Assembly (NCBI GenBank): GCA_030040825.1
Contig: JASHSY010000287.1
Coordinates: forward strand, 1-22,590
Direction of reading: 5' to 3'
Length of the DNA: 22,590 nt
Origin: Xanthobacteraceae bacterium
Lineage (GTDB): Bacteria; Pseudomonadota; Alphaproteobacteria; Rhizobiales; Xanthobacteraceae
Made by a program: the position numbers and the translations under genes. Of this stretch, positions 7,502-15,900 are shown one piece after another. Numbering within the stretch: position 1 is the stretch's first letter; every line of letters starts with the position of its first letter. A model generated the notes under the pieces. The model had not been told where the DNA came from. It saw only the letters and a program-made list of their open reading frames with translations, and did not search any database.

Positions 7502-8392
7502 ATGAAACTCGTCCGTAAAGCTGTCTTCCCTGTCGCTGGCCTCGGCACCCGCTTCCTGCCGGCGACCAAAGCGATGCCCAAGGAAATGCTGCCGGTCGTC
7601 GACCGGCCGCTCATTCAGCACGTGGTGGACGAAGCGCGCGAAGCCGGCATCGAGCATTTCATTTTCGTCACCGGCCGCAATAAGGCGGTGATCGAAGACC
7701 ACTTCGACCGTCAAGTCGAATTGGAGACGACGCTGCTCGAGCGCCAGAAGCAAAAAGCCCTCGATCTGCTGCGCCACGATCTGCCGGAGCCGGGCACCAC
7801 CAGCTTCACCCGCCAGCAGGAGCCGCTAGGGCTCGGCCACGCGGTATGGTGTGCGCGCGAGCTGATCGGCCACGAGCCCTTCGCGCTCCTCCTCCCCGAC
7901 GTACTGGTCCAGCATGAGCGCGGCTGCCTCGCGCAGATGATCGATGCCGCGCGCGAGGTCGACCAGCGGTCCAATATCGTCGCCGTTGAGGAAGTGCCAC
8001 GCGAGCGCGTCGACCAATACGGCGTGGTCGGCGTCGGTGCTGCCAAGGGTAAGGTATTCTCGATCACCAGCATGGTTGAAAAGCCGACGCAGGGCCGCGC
8101 CCCTTCAAACTTGATCCTGACCGGCCGCTATATCCTGCAACCCGAGATCCTCGACCTTTTGGCGAGGCAAGATCGCGGTACTGGCGGCGAAATTCAGCTC
8201 ACCGATGCGATGATCGCACTAGCACGGACGCAGCCCTTTTATGGTCTCAAATTCGACGGCCGCAGTTTCGACTGCGGATCAAAGATCGGCTTCCTCGCCG
8301 CCAACGTATCGTATGCGCTGGCGCGGCCCGATATAGCCCCCGGTTTCCGTTCCGAAATCAAAAAAATCCTCGCCGAGCTCAACGGCGGTTAG
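7502..8392 (+). CDS. galU: UTP-glucose-1-phosphate uridylyltransferase
   Basis: The product is 296 residues and makes UDP-glucose from UTP and glucose-1-phosphate for exopolysaccharide, LPS and glucan synthesis. The nucleotide-binding signature lies at residues 6-30 (FPVAGLGTRFLPATKAMPKE, then MLPVVDRPLIQHVV). EPLGLGHAVWCAREL, LLPDVL, GVVGVG and MVEKP are the usual GalU motifs, and SFDCGSKIGFLAANV near the C-terminus is also standard. The frame is open upstream to 7283, but homologues begin MKxVRKAVFP, so ATG 7502 is chosen; the upstream stretch does not read as protein. The Shine-Dalgarno sequence is weak. A metallo-beta-lactamase-fold gene follows after 21 bp and is probably cotranscribed. 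Confidence 0.96.
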   Translation: MKLVRKAVFPVAGLGTRFLPATKAMPKEMLPVVDRPLIQHVVDEAREAGIEHFIFVTGRNKAVIEDHFDRQVELETTLLERQKQKALDLLRHDLPEPGTTSFTRQQEPLGLGHAVWCARELIGHEPFALLLPDVLVQHERGCLAQMIDAAREVDQRSNIVAVEEVPRERVDQYGVVGVGAAKGKVFSITSMVEKPTQGRAPSNLILTGRYILQPEILDLLARQDRGTGGEIQLTDAMIALARTQPFYGLKFDGRSFDCGSKIGFLAANVSYALARPDIAPGFRSEIKKILAELNGG

Positions 8393-8413
8393 CCAGAATG
8401 CACGCCGAACGTC

Positions 8414-9214
8414 ATGAGCGAAGACGAGCATCAAGTCTACGCGATCCGCTACGGCCATCATGCGCGCCGGTCGCCGGAGAATTTCATCGGCGGCGATCCG
8501 CACGACGTGCTTCAGCCGCTCGATTTTTTCGTTTGGGCGATCCTCGGCCCCGCCGGCACCATCATTGTCGATACCGGATTTGACACCGACATGGGGCGAC
8601 GCCGGCAGCGCGAAATCGTCAAGCCGGTGCAGGATGGGCTCACGGCGCTCGGCGTCGCCGCCGACGCGGTCAAAACCGTGATCGTCAGTCACCTCCATTA
8701 CGATCACTGCGGCAATCACGATCTGTTTCCGCAGGCGCGCTATCACTTGCAAGACCGTGAGATGGACTATGCGACCGGGCGCTGCATGTGCCACCCGGCT
8801 TTGCGCCTTCCGTTCGAAGCCGACGACGTCACCGCCATGGTCCGCAAAGTGTTTGCCGGCCGCGCCGTATTCCATGATGGCGAAGCCGAGATCGCGCCGG
8901 GCGTCACCGTGCATCTCGTTGGCGGCCACTCCAAGGGTTTGCAATGCGTGCGGGTGAAGACCCGGCGCGGCCACGTCGTACTGGCTTCCGACGCCACGCA
9001 CCTCTACGCCCATATCGACTCAGGCCGCGTGTTTCCGATCACCTACAACGTCGCCGAGGTGGTCGAAGGCTATGCGACGCTGAAAAAACTTGCGACCTCG
9101 CCATCGCACCTTGTGCCGGGCCATGACCCGCTGGTGCTCGCGTGCTATCCCGCCGCAAAAAGCGGCCTCGAAGGTTGGATTGCCCGACTCGACGCCGAAC
9201 CGACCGCGCAGTGA
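8414..9214 (+). CDS. Metallo-beta-lactamase-fold hydrolase, N-acyl-homoserine-lactonase-like
   Basis: The product is 266 residues with no signal peptide, so it is cytoplasmic. The dinuclear zinc site is complete: SHLHYDHCG gives H93, H95, D97 and H98, then H172 (VGGHSKG), D193 (ASDATH) and H237 (VPGHDP). Length and motif spacing match the AHL-lactonase/4-pyridoxolactonase branch. AiiA-type lactonases carry a catalytic Tyr three residues after the bridging Asp (DASY). Here the sequence is D-A-T-H, with a Tyr two residues later (Y198), so quorum-signal cleavage cannot be assumed; another lactone or ester is equally possible. It begins 21 bp after galU with GAACGTC ahead of the ATG, a poor ribosome site, and may rely on coupling to galU. 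It ends at a hairpin shared with the convergent outer-membrane gene. Confidence 0.85.
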   Translation: MSEDEHQVYAIRYGHHARRSPENFIGGDPHDVLQPLDFFVWAILGPAGTIIVDTGFDTDMGRRRQREIVKPVQDGLTALGVAADAVKTVIVSHLHYDHCGNHDLFPQARYHLQDREMDYATGRCMCHPALRLPFEADDVTAMVRKVFAGRAVFHDGEAEIAPGVTVHLVGGHSKGLQCVRVKTRRGHVVLASDATHLYAHIDSGRVFPITYNVAEVVEGYATLKKLATSPSHLVPGHDPLVLACYPAAKSGLEGWIARLDAEPTAQ

Positions 9215-9216
9215 CT

Positions 9217-9274
9217 AAAAACGGCGAAACGAAGCAATCCAGCCGGGGCGCGGTCTGAATTGCTTCGTTGCCGT
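9217..9274 (-). terminator. Intrinsic terminator for the outer-membrane gene, built from a repeat remnant
   Basis: Inverted arms at 9221-9242 and 9255-9274 (cores CGAAGCAATCC and GAATTGCTTCG) form a long, nearly perfect stem. Read on the minus strand, the stem is followed by TTTTT (9217-9221), which gives the outer-membrane transcript a classical terminator. The arm words are the same as in the palindromic repeat at 1844-1961, so this looks like a shortened copy serving as a terminator. It also lies just after the stop of the plus-strand hydrolase. Confidence 0.7.
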
Positions 9275-9279
9275 CCTCC

Positions 9280-11154
9280 TCAGCGTTGCCAACGCAAGCC
9301 GAGGAGGAATGTGGTCGCGTTATAAGAGAAGCTCTGCTCAGTGGCTGTCTGCCAGTCTTCCCGGATTTCCGCATGCAGCTGCCATTCGCGCGTAAAGATG
9401 TAGGTCAGCCCGATTGAAATGAAGTAGCGGTTATCGGTAAGCGGCTGGCCGACATAATCGTCGGTACCGTAGCCGATCTTGCCGATGCCGATCAGCCACG
9501 AGCGAAACGCGTGGTCGGCTTCGAGGCTAATGTCGCGGGTGAGATCGCCGGACGCGCCGGCCAAAACGGTTTCGTAGACCTGCGAGCTTGCGCTCAGTTT
9601 GTAGGTGGTCATGCCGGTTGGCTTCCATAACAGCGCCCCGTTTGCGATGAAGCCGGAAACGGCCGGTAGCGTTGGATCTTTGTAGTTTCGATCGACGTAA
9701 CCTAGCGCCATCTCGCCGGTAAGCGTGCCGAACAGGTCGAGGGCGCTACCAAGCAGGGCTGTGGTACCGGTCGAATCGCGTTGGAGCCCATTGCGATCGA
9801 ATTGCTGGTCGTGGATGCGCTGGTCCTCTTGCACCTCAACGAACGGTTTGAGACCGGGATCGAGTTCGTAGCCGACACGAAGGATGCCGGCGTATTGATC
9901 GAAGTTACGATCGGAGTTGCTGGCGCTTTGGCCGTTGGTAAGCTGCGAAGGGTCGTAGGTGGCTCGATCGAATGTGCCCTTGGCCGTAACCGCCAGCCGA
10001 TTGAATTGCTGGGCGACGCCGAGCGTCTCGCCGATATCCTGATTAGGCGGCAACGAGGCGAGTTGTGCCTGCAAGTTAGGACTACCTGGATTGTCAGCCG
10101 ACACGATGACGCGTTGCTCGGCCACGATCTGGGTGTCGCGCGTCACGTCGATGCGACCGTCGATCTTGGCGTTGAGGAAGGGAACGTTGAGCGCGGGAAC
10201 GAGGTCGGCGCTGTATTGCGTATATGAGGCAACAATGTCGGCGGTCAGCGAATGTCGGTCCCAATCCGAGGCGACTTTCACCTCCGGCGCCGCAGCGACA
10301 TAAAATGAACCGGGTCCGCCGGTTTCCCGTGTCGGATTAGTGCTATAGCCGCCGGCGAGGTCGACCGAAGGAAACAACAGGAATGAGCCAGCGCGAATGC
10401 CGATTGCCGCGTAGGGATCGGTCGCCGCGATTGGCAACAGCTGGCGTGGCAGCGTCCCCGGGAAAAACGTGTTCGGCGGCTGCAAGGTCGGCGGCGGTGG
10501 GCTCGAGGGCGTGGCGACAGACGGGCGCAGCGAATAATCGAAATAGTCCGGCGGCGGGACCGCCAGAGCCGCCCCCGGACGACTGGCTGCAGCCAGCGGG
10601 TGAACTTCGGGCGGCGGATTGCTGACCGGATAAGCGTCGGGCAATGGTGGCAAAGTCGCGCCGATCCGTTGCGCGGCTTTCTTCGGATAAATCTCCGGCG
10701 TGGGCGGCTTTCGCAATGGCGGTGGCTGCGACGGCACGGACGGCGTGAAATTCGGCACCGGCGCGAATGTCGTTTCGGCCGGCGGTGTTACGCCACCCGA
10801 CGCGCGTATCTGCGCTTGTTTCTTTCGTTTTTTGTAATGCGGCGTGTTCGTGGAATCGAAGCCGGTGTCGCCTTCGCCCAAACCGCTTGGGCTGCCGTAT
10901 ATGGGCGTAGCGCCAACGCGGCTTTGCGCGGTAACCGTCCCCGGCGGCAGCATCTTGTAGTTCGGCGGCGCAGCCTCGCCCGGCATGCGGAAAGGTGGCG
11001 GATTGTTCGGGGCGTTCTCCAGCGAAGGCGCTAACAGGCTGTCGTCTGGATTGCCGGCACCAGGCGGCGGTGACTGCGCCAGACCGGCGCCCGGAACGAG
11101 GCCGACCACCGTAAGTACGAGGCCCGCGCCCAGGACGCGCACCATCGCCATCAT
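9280..11154 (-). CDS. Outer-membrane beta-barrel protein (BBP2-like) with Pro-rich N-terminal region
   Basis: From ATG 11154 it encodes 624 residues with a clear signal peptide (MMAMVRVLGAGLVLTVVGLV ending GAGLAQ). A GTG at 11187 would add 11 residues ahead of the signal; neither start has a good ribosome site. A disordered Pro-rich segment runs to about residue 235 (PPPFRMPGEAAPPNYKMLPP, many PPP runs). It is followed by a barrel of alternating aromatic strands (AGGYSTNPTRETGGPGSFYV, LRVGYELDPGLKPFVEVQED, ISLEADHAFRSWLIGIGKIG) that resembles the BBP2_2 outer-membrane family of rhizobia. The chain ends FLLGLRWQR. No enzyme motif is visible. It could be a porin-like or polysaccharide-export-associated protein; nearby galU is suggestive only. 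Two TTAACCAT words lie upstream. Confidence 0.8.
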   Translation of the reverse strand: MMAMVRVLGAGLVLTVVGLVPGAGLAQSPPPGAGNPDDSLLAPSLENAPNNPPPFRMPGEAAPPNYKMLPPGTVTAQSRVGATPIYGSPSGLGEGDTGFDSTNTPHYKKRKKQAQIRASGGVTPPAETTFAPVPNFTPSVPSQPPPLRKPPTPEIYPKKAAQRIGATLPPLPDAYPVSNPPPEVHPLAAASRPGAALAVPPPDYFDYSLRPSVATPSSPPPPTLQPPNTFFPGTLPRQLLPIAATDPYAAIGIRAGSFLLFPSVDLAGGYSTNPTRETGGPGSFYVAAAPEVKVASDWDRHSLTADIVASYTQYSADLVPALNVPFLNAKIDGRIDVTRDTQIVAEQRVIVSADNPGSPNLQAQLASLPPNQDIGETLGVAQQFNRLAVTAKGTFDRATYDPSQLTNGQSASNSDRNFDQYAGILRVGYELDPGLKPFVEVQEDQRIHDQQFDRNGLQRDSTGTTALLGSALDLFGTLTGEMALGYVDRNYKDPTLPAVSGFIANGALLWKPTGMTTYKLSASSQVYETVLAGASGDLTRDISLEADHAFRSWLIGIGKIGYGTDDYVGQPLTDNRYFISIGLTYIFTREWQLHAEIREDWQTATEQSFSYNATTFLLGLRWQR

Positions 11155-11272
11155 CCGCGTCACATCGGAAGCCGCCAAGCCAACCACCGTCGCGGAGCCG
11201 CGGCCACGCGCGAATCATCCCGTGCGGCCATCGCGCGAATTGGGCCGGCACGGGCCGCCGAGCTGCGCCCCG

Positions 11273-11306
11273 ATGGTTAACGGAATTAAAACGGATATGG
11301 TTAACG
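11273..11306 (-). promoter_or_regulatory. Pair of TTAACCAT words, candidate CtrA-type sites
   Basis: CGTTAACCAT occurs twice on the minus strand (11273-11282 and 11297-11306 on the plus strand as ATGGTTAACG), 24 bp apart, about 120-150 bp upstream of the outer-membrane gene start. TTAACC is the half-site recognised by the cell-cycle regulator CtrA in alphaproteobacteria. The canonical TTAA-N7-TTAAC spacing is not met, so the assignment is tentative. The surrounding AT-rich patch stands out from the GC-rich background and probably contains the promoter. Confidence 0.35.
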
Positions 11307-11375
11307 ACTAGTTGACCGGGCCAAATCCGGCCCACTCAATCCACCGATTTTACTCGGGTTTTTGCCCTAATCCGA

Positions 11376-12488
11376 TCAGATCCAGCCTTTGAGCTCGCGC
11401 ATCGCGAGCTGCCAGATCATCAGCATACCGGCTTCGCTGTCGTTGAGGCAGGGAATGGCCGCGAAATTCTCTCCGCCGAAGCGCTTGAAGACCCGCGCGT
11501 TCTCGACCGCGATCTCTTCCAGCGTCTCCAGGCAATCGGCGGAAAATCCCGGCGTGATCACTGCGATATTCTTCACGCCTTTTTTGGCGAGCGTCTTCAT
11601 GGTCGCGATCGTGTACGGCTTGAGCCAGCGCGCTCGCCCGAAGCGCGACTGATAAGTCATCAAAAGCTTGCTGTCGTCGAGCTTAAGCTGCGCGCGCAAA
11701 AGCTCCGTCGTCCGCACGCATTGCTGCTCATATGGATCGCCCTTGCGTACATAAGCCTCCGGCATGCCGTGATACGAGGCAACGATGACCTCGGGCGTAA
11801 ACGAGAGTGCTTTCAGCTCGGCCTGCAACGAGGATGCCAACACTTCGATGTAATAGGGATCGTCATAGTAAGCCGGTAGGAAGCGAAGCGCCGGCTGCCG
11901 GCGCTGCTGCAACAGATAGCGAAACACTTCATCGCACGCTGTTGCCGTAGTCGGCGCGGCATATTGCGGGTAGAGCGGCATCACCAGGATGCGATCGCAA
12001 CCGCGCGCCATCAGCGCTTCCAATCGCGAGGCGATGGAAGGACCGGCATAGCGCATCGCCCAGTCGACGACGACATGCTTGCCGAGCGGCTCAAGGATGC
12101 CGGCTAGCTTTTCGGCCTGCGAGCGGGTAATCGTTTTAAGCGGCGATTCGTCTTGCTCGTTATTCCAAATTGCTTTGTAGTCGCGCACTTTGCGCCGCGA
12201 GCGCAACGGCAAGATAATGCCGTTCAGTACGAATTTCCAAAGCAGCGAATTGTTTTCTATCACGCGCGTGTCGGTAAGGAATTCCTTCAGGTAGCGGCGC
12301 AGAGCCTTGGGTTCGGCAGCTTCGGGCGTGCCGAGATTGATGAGGAGAATACCGATTGAAGATGCCGCCGGCGCGGTAGCCTGTTGCGCTTCGGTGTTTG
12401 CGGCCGGTTGCGGCGCGACCACCGGCGACGGCCCGGTGGACGACGGTTCGATCGGCGGAGCTTCAACAATGGGCGGCAGGTCGCTCAT
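11376..12488 (-). CDS. hemH: Ferrochelatase with Pro/Ala-rich N-terminal extension
   Basis: The product is 370 residues and inserts Fe2+ into protoporphyrin IX in the last step of protoheme synthesis, at the inner membrane or in the cytoplasm. The catalytic core starts near residue 45 (SIGILLINLGTPEA). The metal-site His is H240 in VIVASYHGMPEAYV and the acidic partner is E321 in GFSADCLETLEEI. MPLYPQYAAPTTA and TYQSRFGRARWLKPYT are diagnostic. Residues 1-44 are a Pro/Ala/Glu-rich segment not needed for the fold; no internal Met offers a shorter start, and GGTGAGG directly precedes ATG 12488. Its upstream gap, shared with a divergent small gene, contains a tandem repeat. It lies 221 bp upstream of the outer-membrane gene start. 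Confidence 0.95.
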   Translation of the reverse strand: MSDLPPIVEAPPIEPSSTGPSPVVAPQPAANTEAQQATAPAASSIGILLINLGTPEAAEPKALRRYLKEFLTDTRVIENNSLLWKFVLNGIILPLRSRRKVRDYKAIWNNEQDESPLKTITRSQAEKLAGILEPLGKHVVVDWAMRYAGPSIASRLEALMARGCDRILVMPLYPQYAAPTTATACDEVFRYLLQQRRQPALRFLPAYYDDPYYIEVLASSLQAELKALSFTPEVIVASYHGMPEAYVRKGDPYEQQCVRTTELLRAQLKLDDSKLLMTYQSRFGRARWLKPYTIATMKTLAKKGVKNIAVITPGFSADCLETLEEIAVENARVFKRFGGENFAAIPCLNDSEAGMLMIWQLAMRELKGWI

Positions 12489-12558
12489 GGCCTCACCATA
12501 CCTGATCGACAGTCATCATGCACGCGCACAAACGACACAGCGTGTCCCAGCGGTCGGC

Positions 12559-12598
12559 GCGGAACACCCGCGGAAGTCGCGGAACACCGGCGGAAGTT
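12559..12598. repeat. Two tandem 20-bp units between hemH and the Cys-rich gene
   Basis: Two directly adjacent 20-base units (12559-12578 and 12579-12598, each GCGGAACACC followed by a GCGGAAGT-type half) differ at two positions. They lie 71-110 bp upstream of hemH and 96-135 bp upstream of the divergent small gene, where operators would be expected. A small palindrome, TTGAGCCTCAA, follows at 12611-12621. No known iron or heme operator is matched. Confidence 0.6.
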
Positions 12599-12693
12599 AA
12601 GAATTGATAATTGAGCCTCAATAAAGGCGAAGTCACGAGCTGCTTAGGCGGCCGGTCACACGATTCACCGCGGCAAAATTTAGGAAACATCCA

Positions 12694-12933
12694 ATGACCC
12701 GCAATCTTTGCCTGATCGCCTTCCTTATTATTTCGAATTCCGCCTGGGCGGAGAACGTCCAGAACGGCGGCATACCGCACAACCAAGCGGAGGAAAGAGC
12801 CTGCGGAGGCGATGCGCGGCGTCTTTGCAAGGACGCCATTGGCGACGACTTCCGCGTCGGATCGTGCCTGCAGGACCACAAAGACCGCCTCAGCCGGGGC
12901 TGCCGCGCGGTCCTTGATGGCCATGGTATGTAA
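12694..12933 (+). CDS. Small secreted Cys-rich protein
   Basis: The product is 79 residues with a signal peptide (MTRNLCLIAFLIISNSAWA, cleavage before EN). The mature part has four regularly spaced cysteines in ACGGDARRLCKDAIG, SCLQDH and RGCRAVL. This C-x7-C ... C-x10-C spacing, with DARRLC and a short helix between, resembles the eukaryotic Golgi-type Cys-rich repeat found as single copies in many rhizobial periplasmic proteins of unknown function. The cysteines probably form two disulfides. AGGAA about 8 bases before ATG 12694 serves as ribosome site. It diverges from hemH and converges on the indolepyruvate oxidoreductase, with 11 bp between stops. Confidence 0.75.
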   Translation: MTRNLCLIAFLIISNSAWAENVQNGGIPHNQAEERACGGDARRLCKDAIGDDFRVGSCLQDHKDRLSRGCRAVLDGHGM

Positions 12934-12938
12934 GGTCG

Positions 12939-12956
12939 GCGGCCTTACTCGGCCGC
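12939..12956. terminator. Hairpin at the convergent stops of the Cys-rich and oxidoreductase genes
   Basis: A 6-bp perfect inverted repeat, GCGGCC (12939-12944) and GGCCGC (12951-12956), with a 6-base loop is followed by TTTG on the plus strand. It overlaps the last codons of the minus-strand gene and may terminate the small plus-strand transcript weakly. Confidence 0.3.
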
Positions 12957-15900
12957 TTTGAGCAGCGCCGGTGCTCCGGCGCGGAATTGTTGCAGCAATG
13001 CCATTTCTTCGGCCTTGGCGGCGGCGAGGTGGCGCTGCTTGACATGGCCGAAGCCGCGGATTTTCTCTGGTATGGCGGCGAGCGCGACGGCAAGATCATG
13101 ATTGGCCGGCGTTAGCGCGACAAACACCTGATCGAGCAGATGTTCGTAATCCGCGATCAGCTTCCGTTCGGTGCGGCGCTCGCGGGTGCGGCCGAACGGA
13201 TCAAAAGCGGTGCCGCGCAGGAATTTGAATTTCGCCAGCAGCCCGAATACCGGCAGCAACCAGGGGCCGACGCTCATCTTGTGCGGCAGGCCGGTTGCTT
13301 TGTCGCGGCGTGCCAAGAGCGGGGGCGCAAGATGAAACTCGAAACGCAGGTTTTCGCCGCCGAATGTATTTTCGACCTGAGCAAGAAACGAACCGTCAGT
13401 GTAGAGCCGGGCGACTTCATATTCATCCTTGTAGGCCATCAGCTTGAACAGATAGCGGGCGACTGCGTCGGCTAATCCGCACTTGCCGGCCGCGCGCGCG
13501 GCCTCCGCCGCTTTCGCCTTCTCGACGAAGCCGCGGTAGCGCGCCGCGTAAGCTTTATTTTGGTAGGCGGTCAGGAATTTGACGCGTCGGGCGACGGTCT
13601 CGTCGAAAGATTCCGACAAATGACGTGCCTCGTTCGGGGTCGTGGCAGTTGCCGGTTTGGCCAGCGCCTCGACCTGTGCGCGCGCGATGGCCGTCCGGCG
13701 ACCCCAATGAAATGCCGCTTTGTTCATCTCAACCGCCTCGCCGTTGAGCTCGATCGCTCGCTCGATCGCGGTGGCCGACAGCGGAATCGCGCCCAGTTGA
13801 TAGGCGTAACCGACCATGAACATATTGGCGCCGATCGATTGCCCAAACAGCGCGGTGGCAAGTCGCGTCGCGTCGATGAAATGCGTCTTGTCGGCGCCTG
13901 CATCCGCGATGATCGTCCGCTTGAGCCGCTCGATCGGCAGTGAGAAATCGGCATTGCGAGTAAATTCACCCGGCAGGAACTCCGCCGTGTTGACCACCAT
14001 CTCGGTTGCACCCGGCTTGACCGCGGCGAGGATTTTACGCGTGCCCGACACGACGATGTCGCCGCCGAGGATCAGATCGGCGCGGCCCGCCGCCACGCGG
14101 ATGGCATGGATATCTTCCGGCCTTTCGGCGAAGCGGATGTAGCTGAACACCGCACCGCCTTTCTGCGCCAGCCCAGCCATGTCGAGGACGCCGACACCAC
14201 GGCCCTCCAGATGTGCCGCCATGCCCAGTATACCGCCGATCGTCACGATACCGGTACCGCCGACGCCGGTAACGATGATGTTGTAGGTCTGCGCAATCGG
14301 CGGCAGCTTCGGATCGGGAAGCGGCGGCAGGTCATGATCGGCGGCGACCCCGGCCCCCTTCTTCAGTCTGGCGCCGTGCACGGTCACGAAGGACGGGCAG
14401 AAGCCTTTGACGCAGGAAAAATCCTTATTGCAGCTCGACTGGTCGATGGTCCGCTTGCGGCCCCATTCGGTTTCCAGCGGCTGCACCGACACGCAATTCG
14501 ATTGCACACCGCAATCGCCGCAGCCTTCGCACACCAGCTCGTTGATGATGACGCGCTTGTCGGGATCGGGATAAGTGTGGCGCTTGCGGCGTCGGCGTTT
14601 TTCGGCGGCGCAAGTCTGATCGTAGATCAGCACCGTGACGCCGGGAATTTCCGCCAAACTTTTCTGCACCTCCATCAAATCGTCGCGATGGTGGATGGTG
14701 GCACCGGCCGGCCAGACGGTGCCGGGCGGATATTTTTCCGGCTCGTCGGTTACCACGACAACGCGCTTGGCGCCTTCGGCGGCCACTTGGCGGGCGACTT
14801 GCGGCACAGTCAGCCCGCCGTCATTGGCCTGGCCGCCGGTCATCGCCACGGCATCGTTGAACAGGATCTTATAGGTGATGTTGGTGTTGGATGCGATCGC
14901 GGCACGGATCGCCATGTAGCCGGAGTGATTGTAGGTGCCGTCGCCGAGATTCTGGAAAACATGCTTGCGGTTGGAGAACGGCGCTTCCCCCACCCAGTTA
15001 GCGCCCTCGCCGCCCATCTGCGTATAGCCGAGCGTCGAGCGATCCATCCATTGCACCATGAAGTGGCAGCCGATCCCGGCATAAGCGCGCATGCCTTCCG
15101 GGACCACGGTCGAGGAATTGTGCGGACAGCCCGAGCAAAAATATGGAATGCGCTGCGCGATATCGCGCGTCTCGGCGGCGACGCGCTGAAATTCCTTCAG
15201 CCTGGCTACGCGCTGAGCGATGTCTTCGTTGCGGCTATATTTTAACAGCCGCTCGCCGATGCAGATCGCAACTTCGTTGGGATCCAGCGCGCCTTTGACC
15301 GGGAACAGCCAGCTGCCCTGCTCGTCCCGCTTGCCGATGCAGACCGGCTGATTGGCATTGCCGTACAACTCTTCGCGCACCTGCACTTCGATCAGCGAGC
15401 GCTTCTCCTCAACGACAATGATGAGATCGAGGCCGTCGGCGAATTCGGCGAGCTCGCGCCGGCTGATCGGCCAGGGGCAGCCGACCTTATAAAGCCGCAG
15501 GCCAAGCTGGTTGGCCTTGATCTCGTCGATGCCAAGCTCGTCGAAAGCCTGACGAACGTCGAGGTAGCTCTTGCCCGTGGTTATGATGCCGATCTTCGGC
15601 TCGCGGCCGCCGGTTGTGATGGTGTGATTGATCTTATTGGCCCGCAGAAACGCCAGCATGGCGTCGCGCTTGAAATCGTGCAGCCGTGCTTCCTGCGCGA
15701 GGATTGGATCGTTGAGGCGGATGTTGAGACCGCCCGGCGGCATCTGGAAGTCCGTCGGATTGACGATGTTGATGCGGTCGAAGCTGGCGTCGATCGCCGC
15801 CGTCGATTCAATCGTCTCGTGCATGGTTTTCAACGCCACCCACGCGCCGGTGAAGCGCGACATCGCCCAACCATAGAGACCGTAATCGAGAACCTCCTGC

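Noticed and set aside
10343..11335. Second minus-strand frame (330 codons) overlapping the outer-membrane gene
   Set aside because: It is out of frame with the signal peptide and barrel, covers the Pro-rich region, and has no protein-family features.
12561..12605. GGAAC words as further sigma-EcfG promoters
   Set aside because: No GTT occurs at the required 16-17 base spacing after either GGAAC.
12603..12622. TGA...TCA iron-responsive (IRO-type) box upstream of hemH
   Set aside because: The spacing is 10, not 9, and the flanks do not match, so it is treated as chance.
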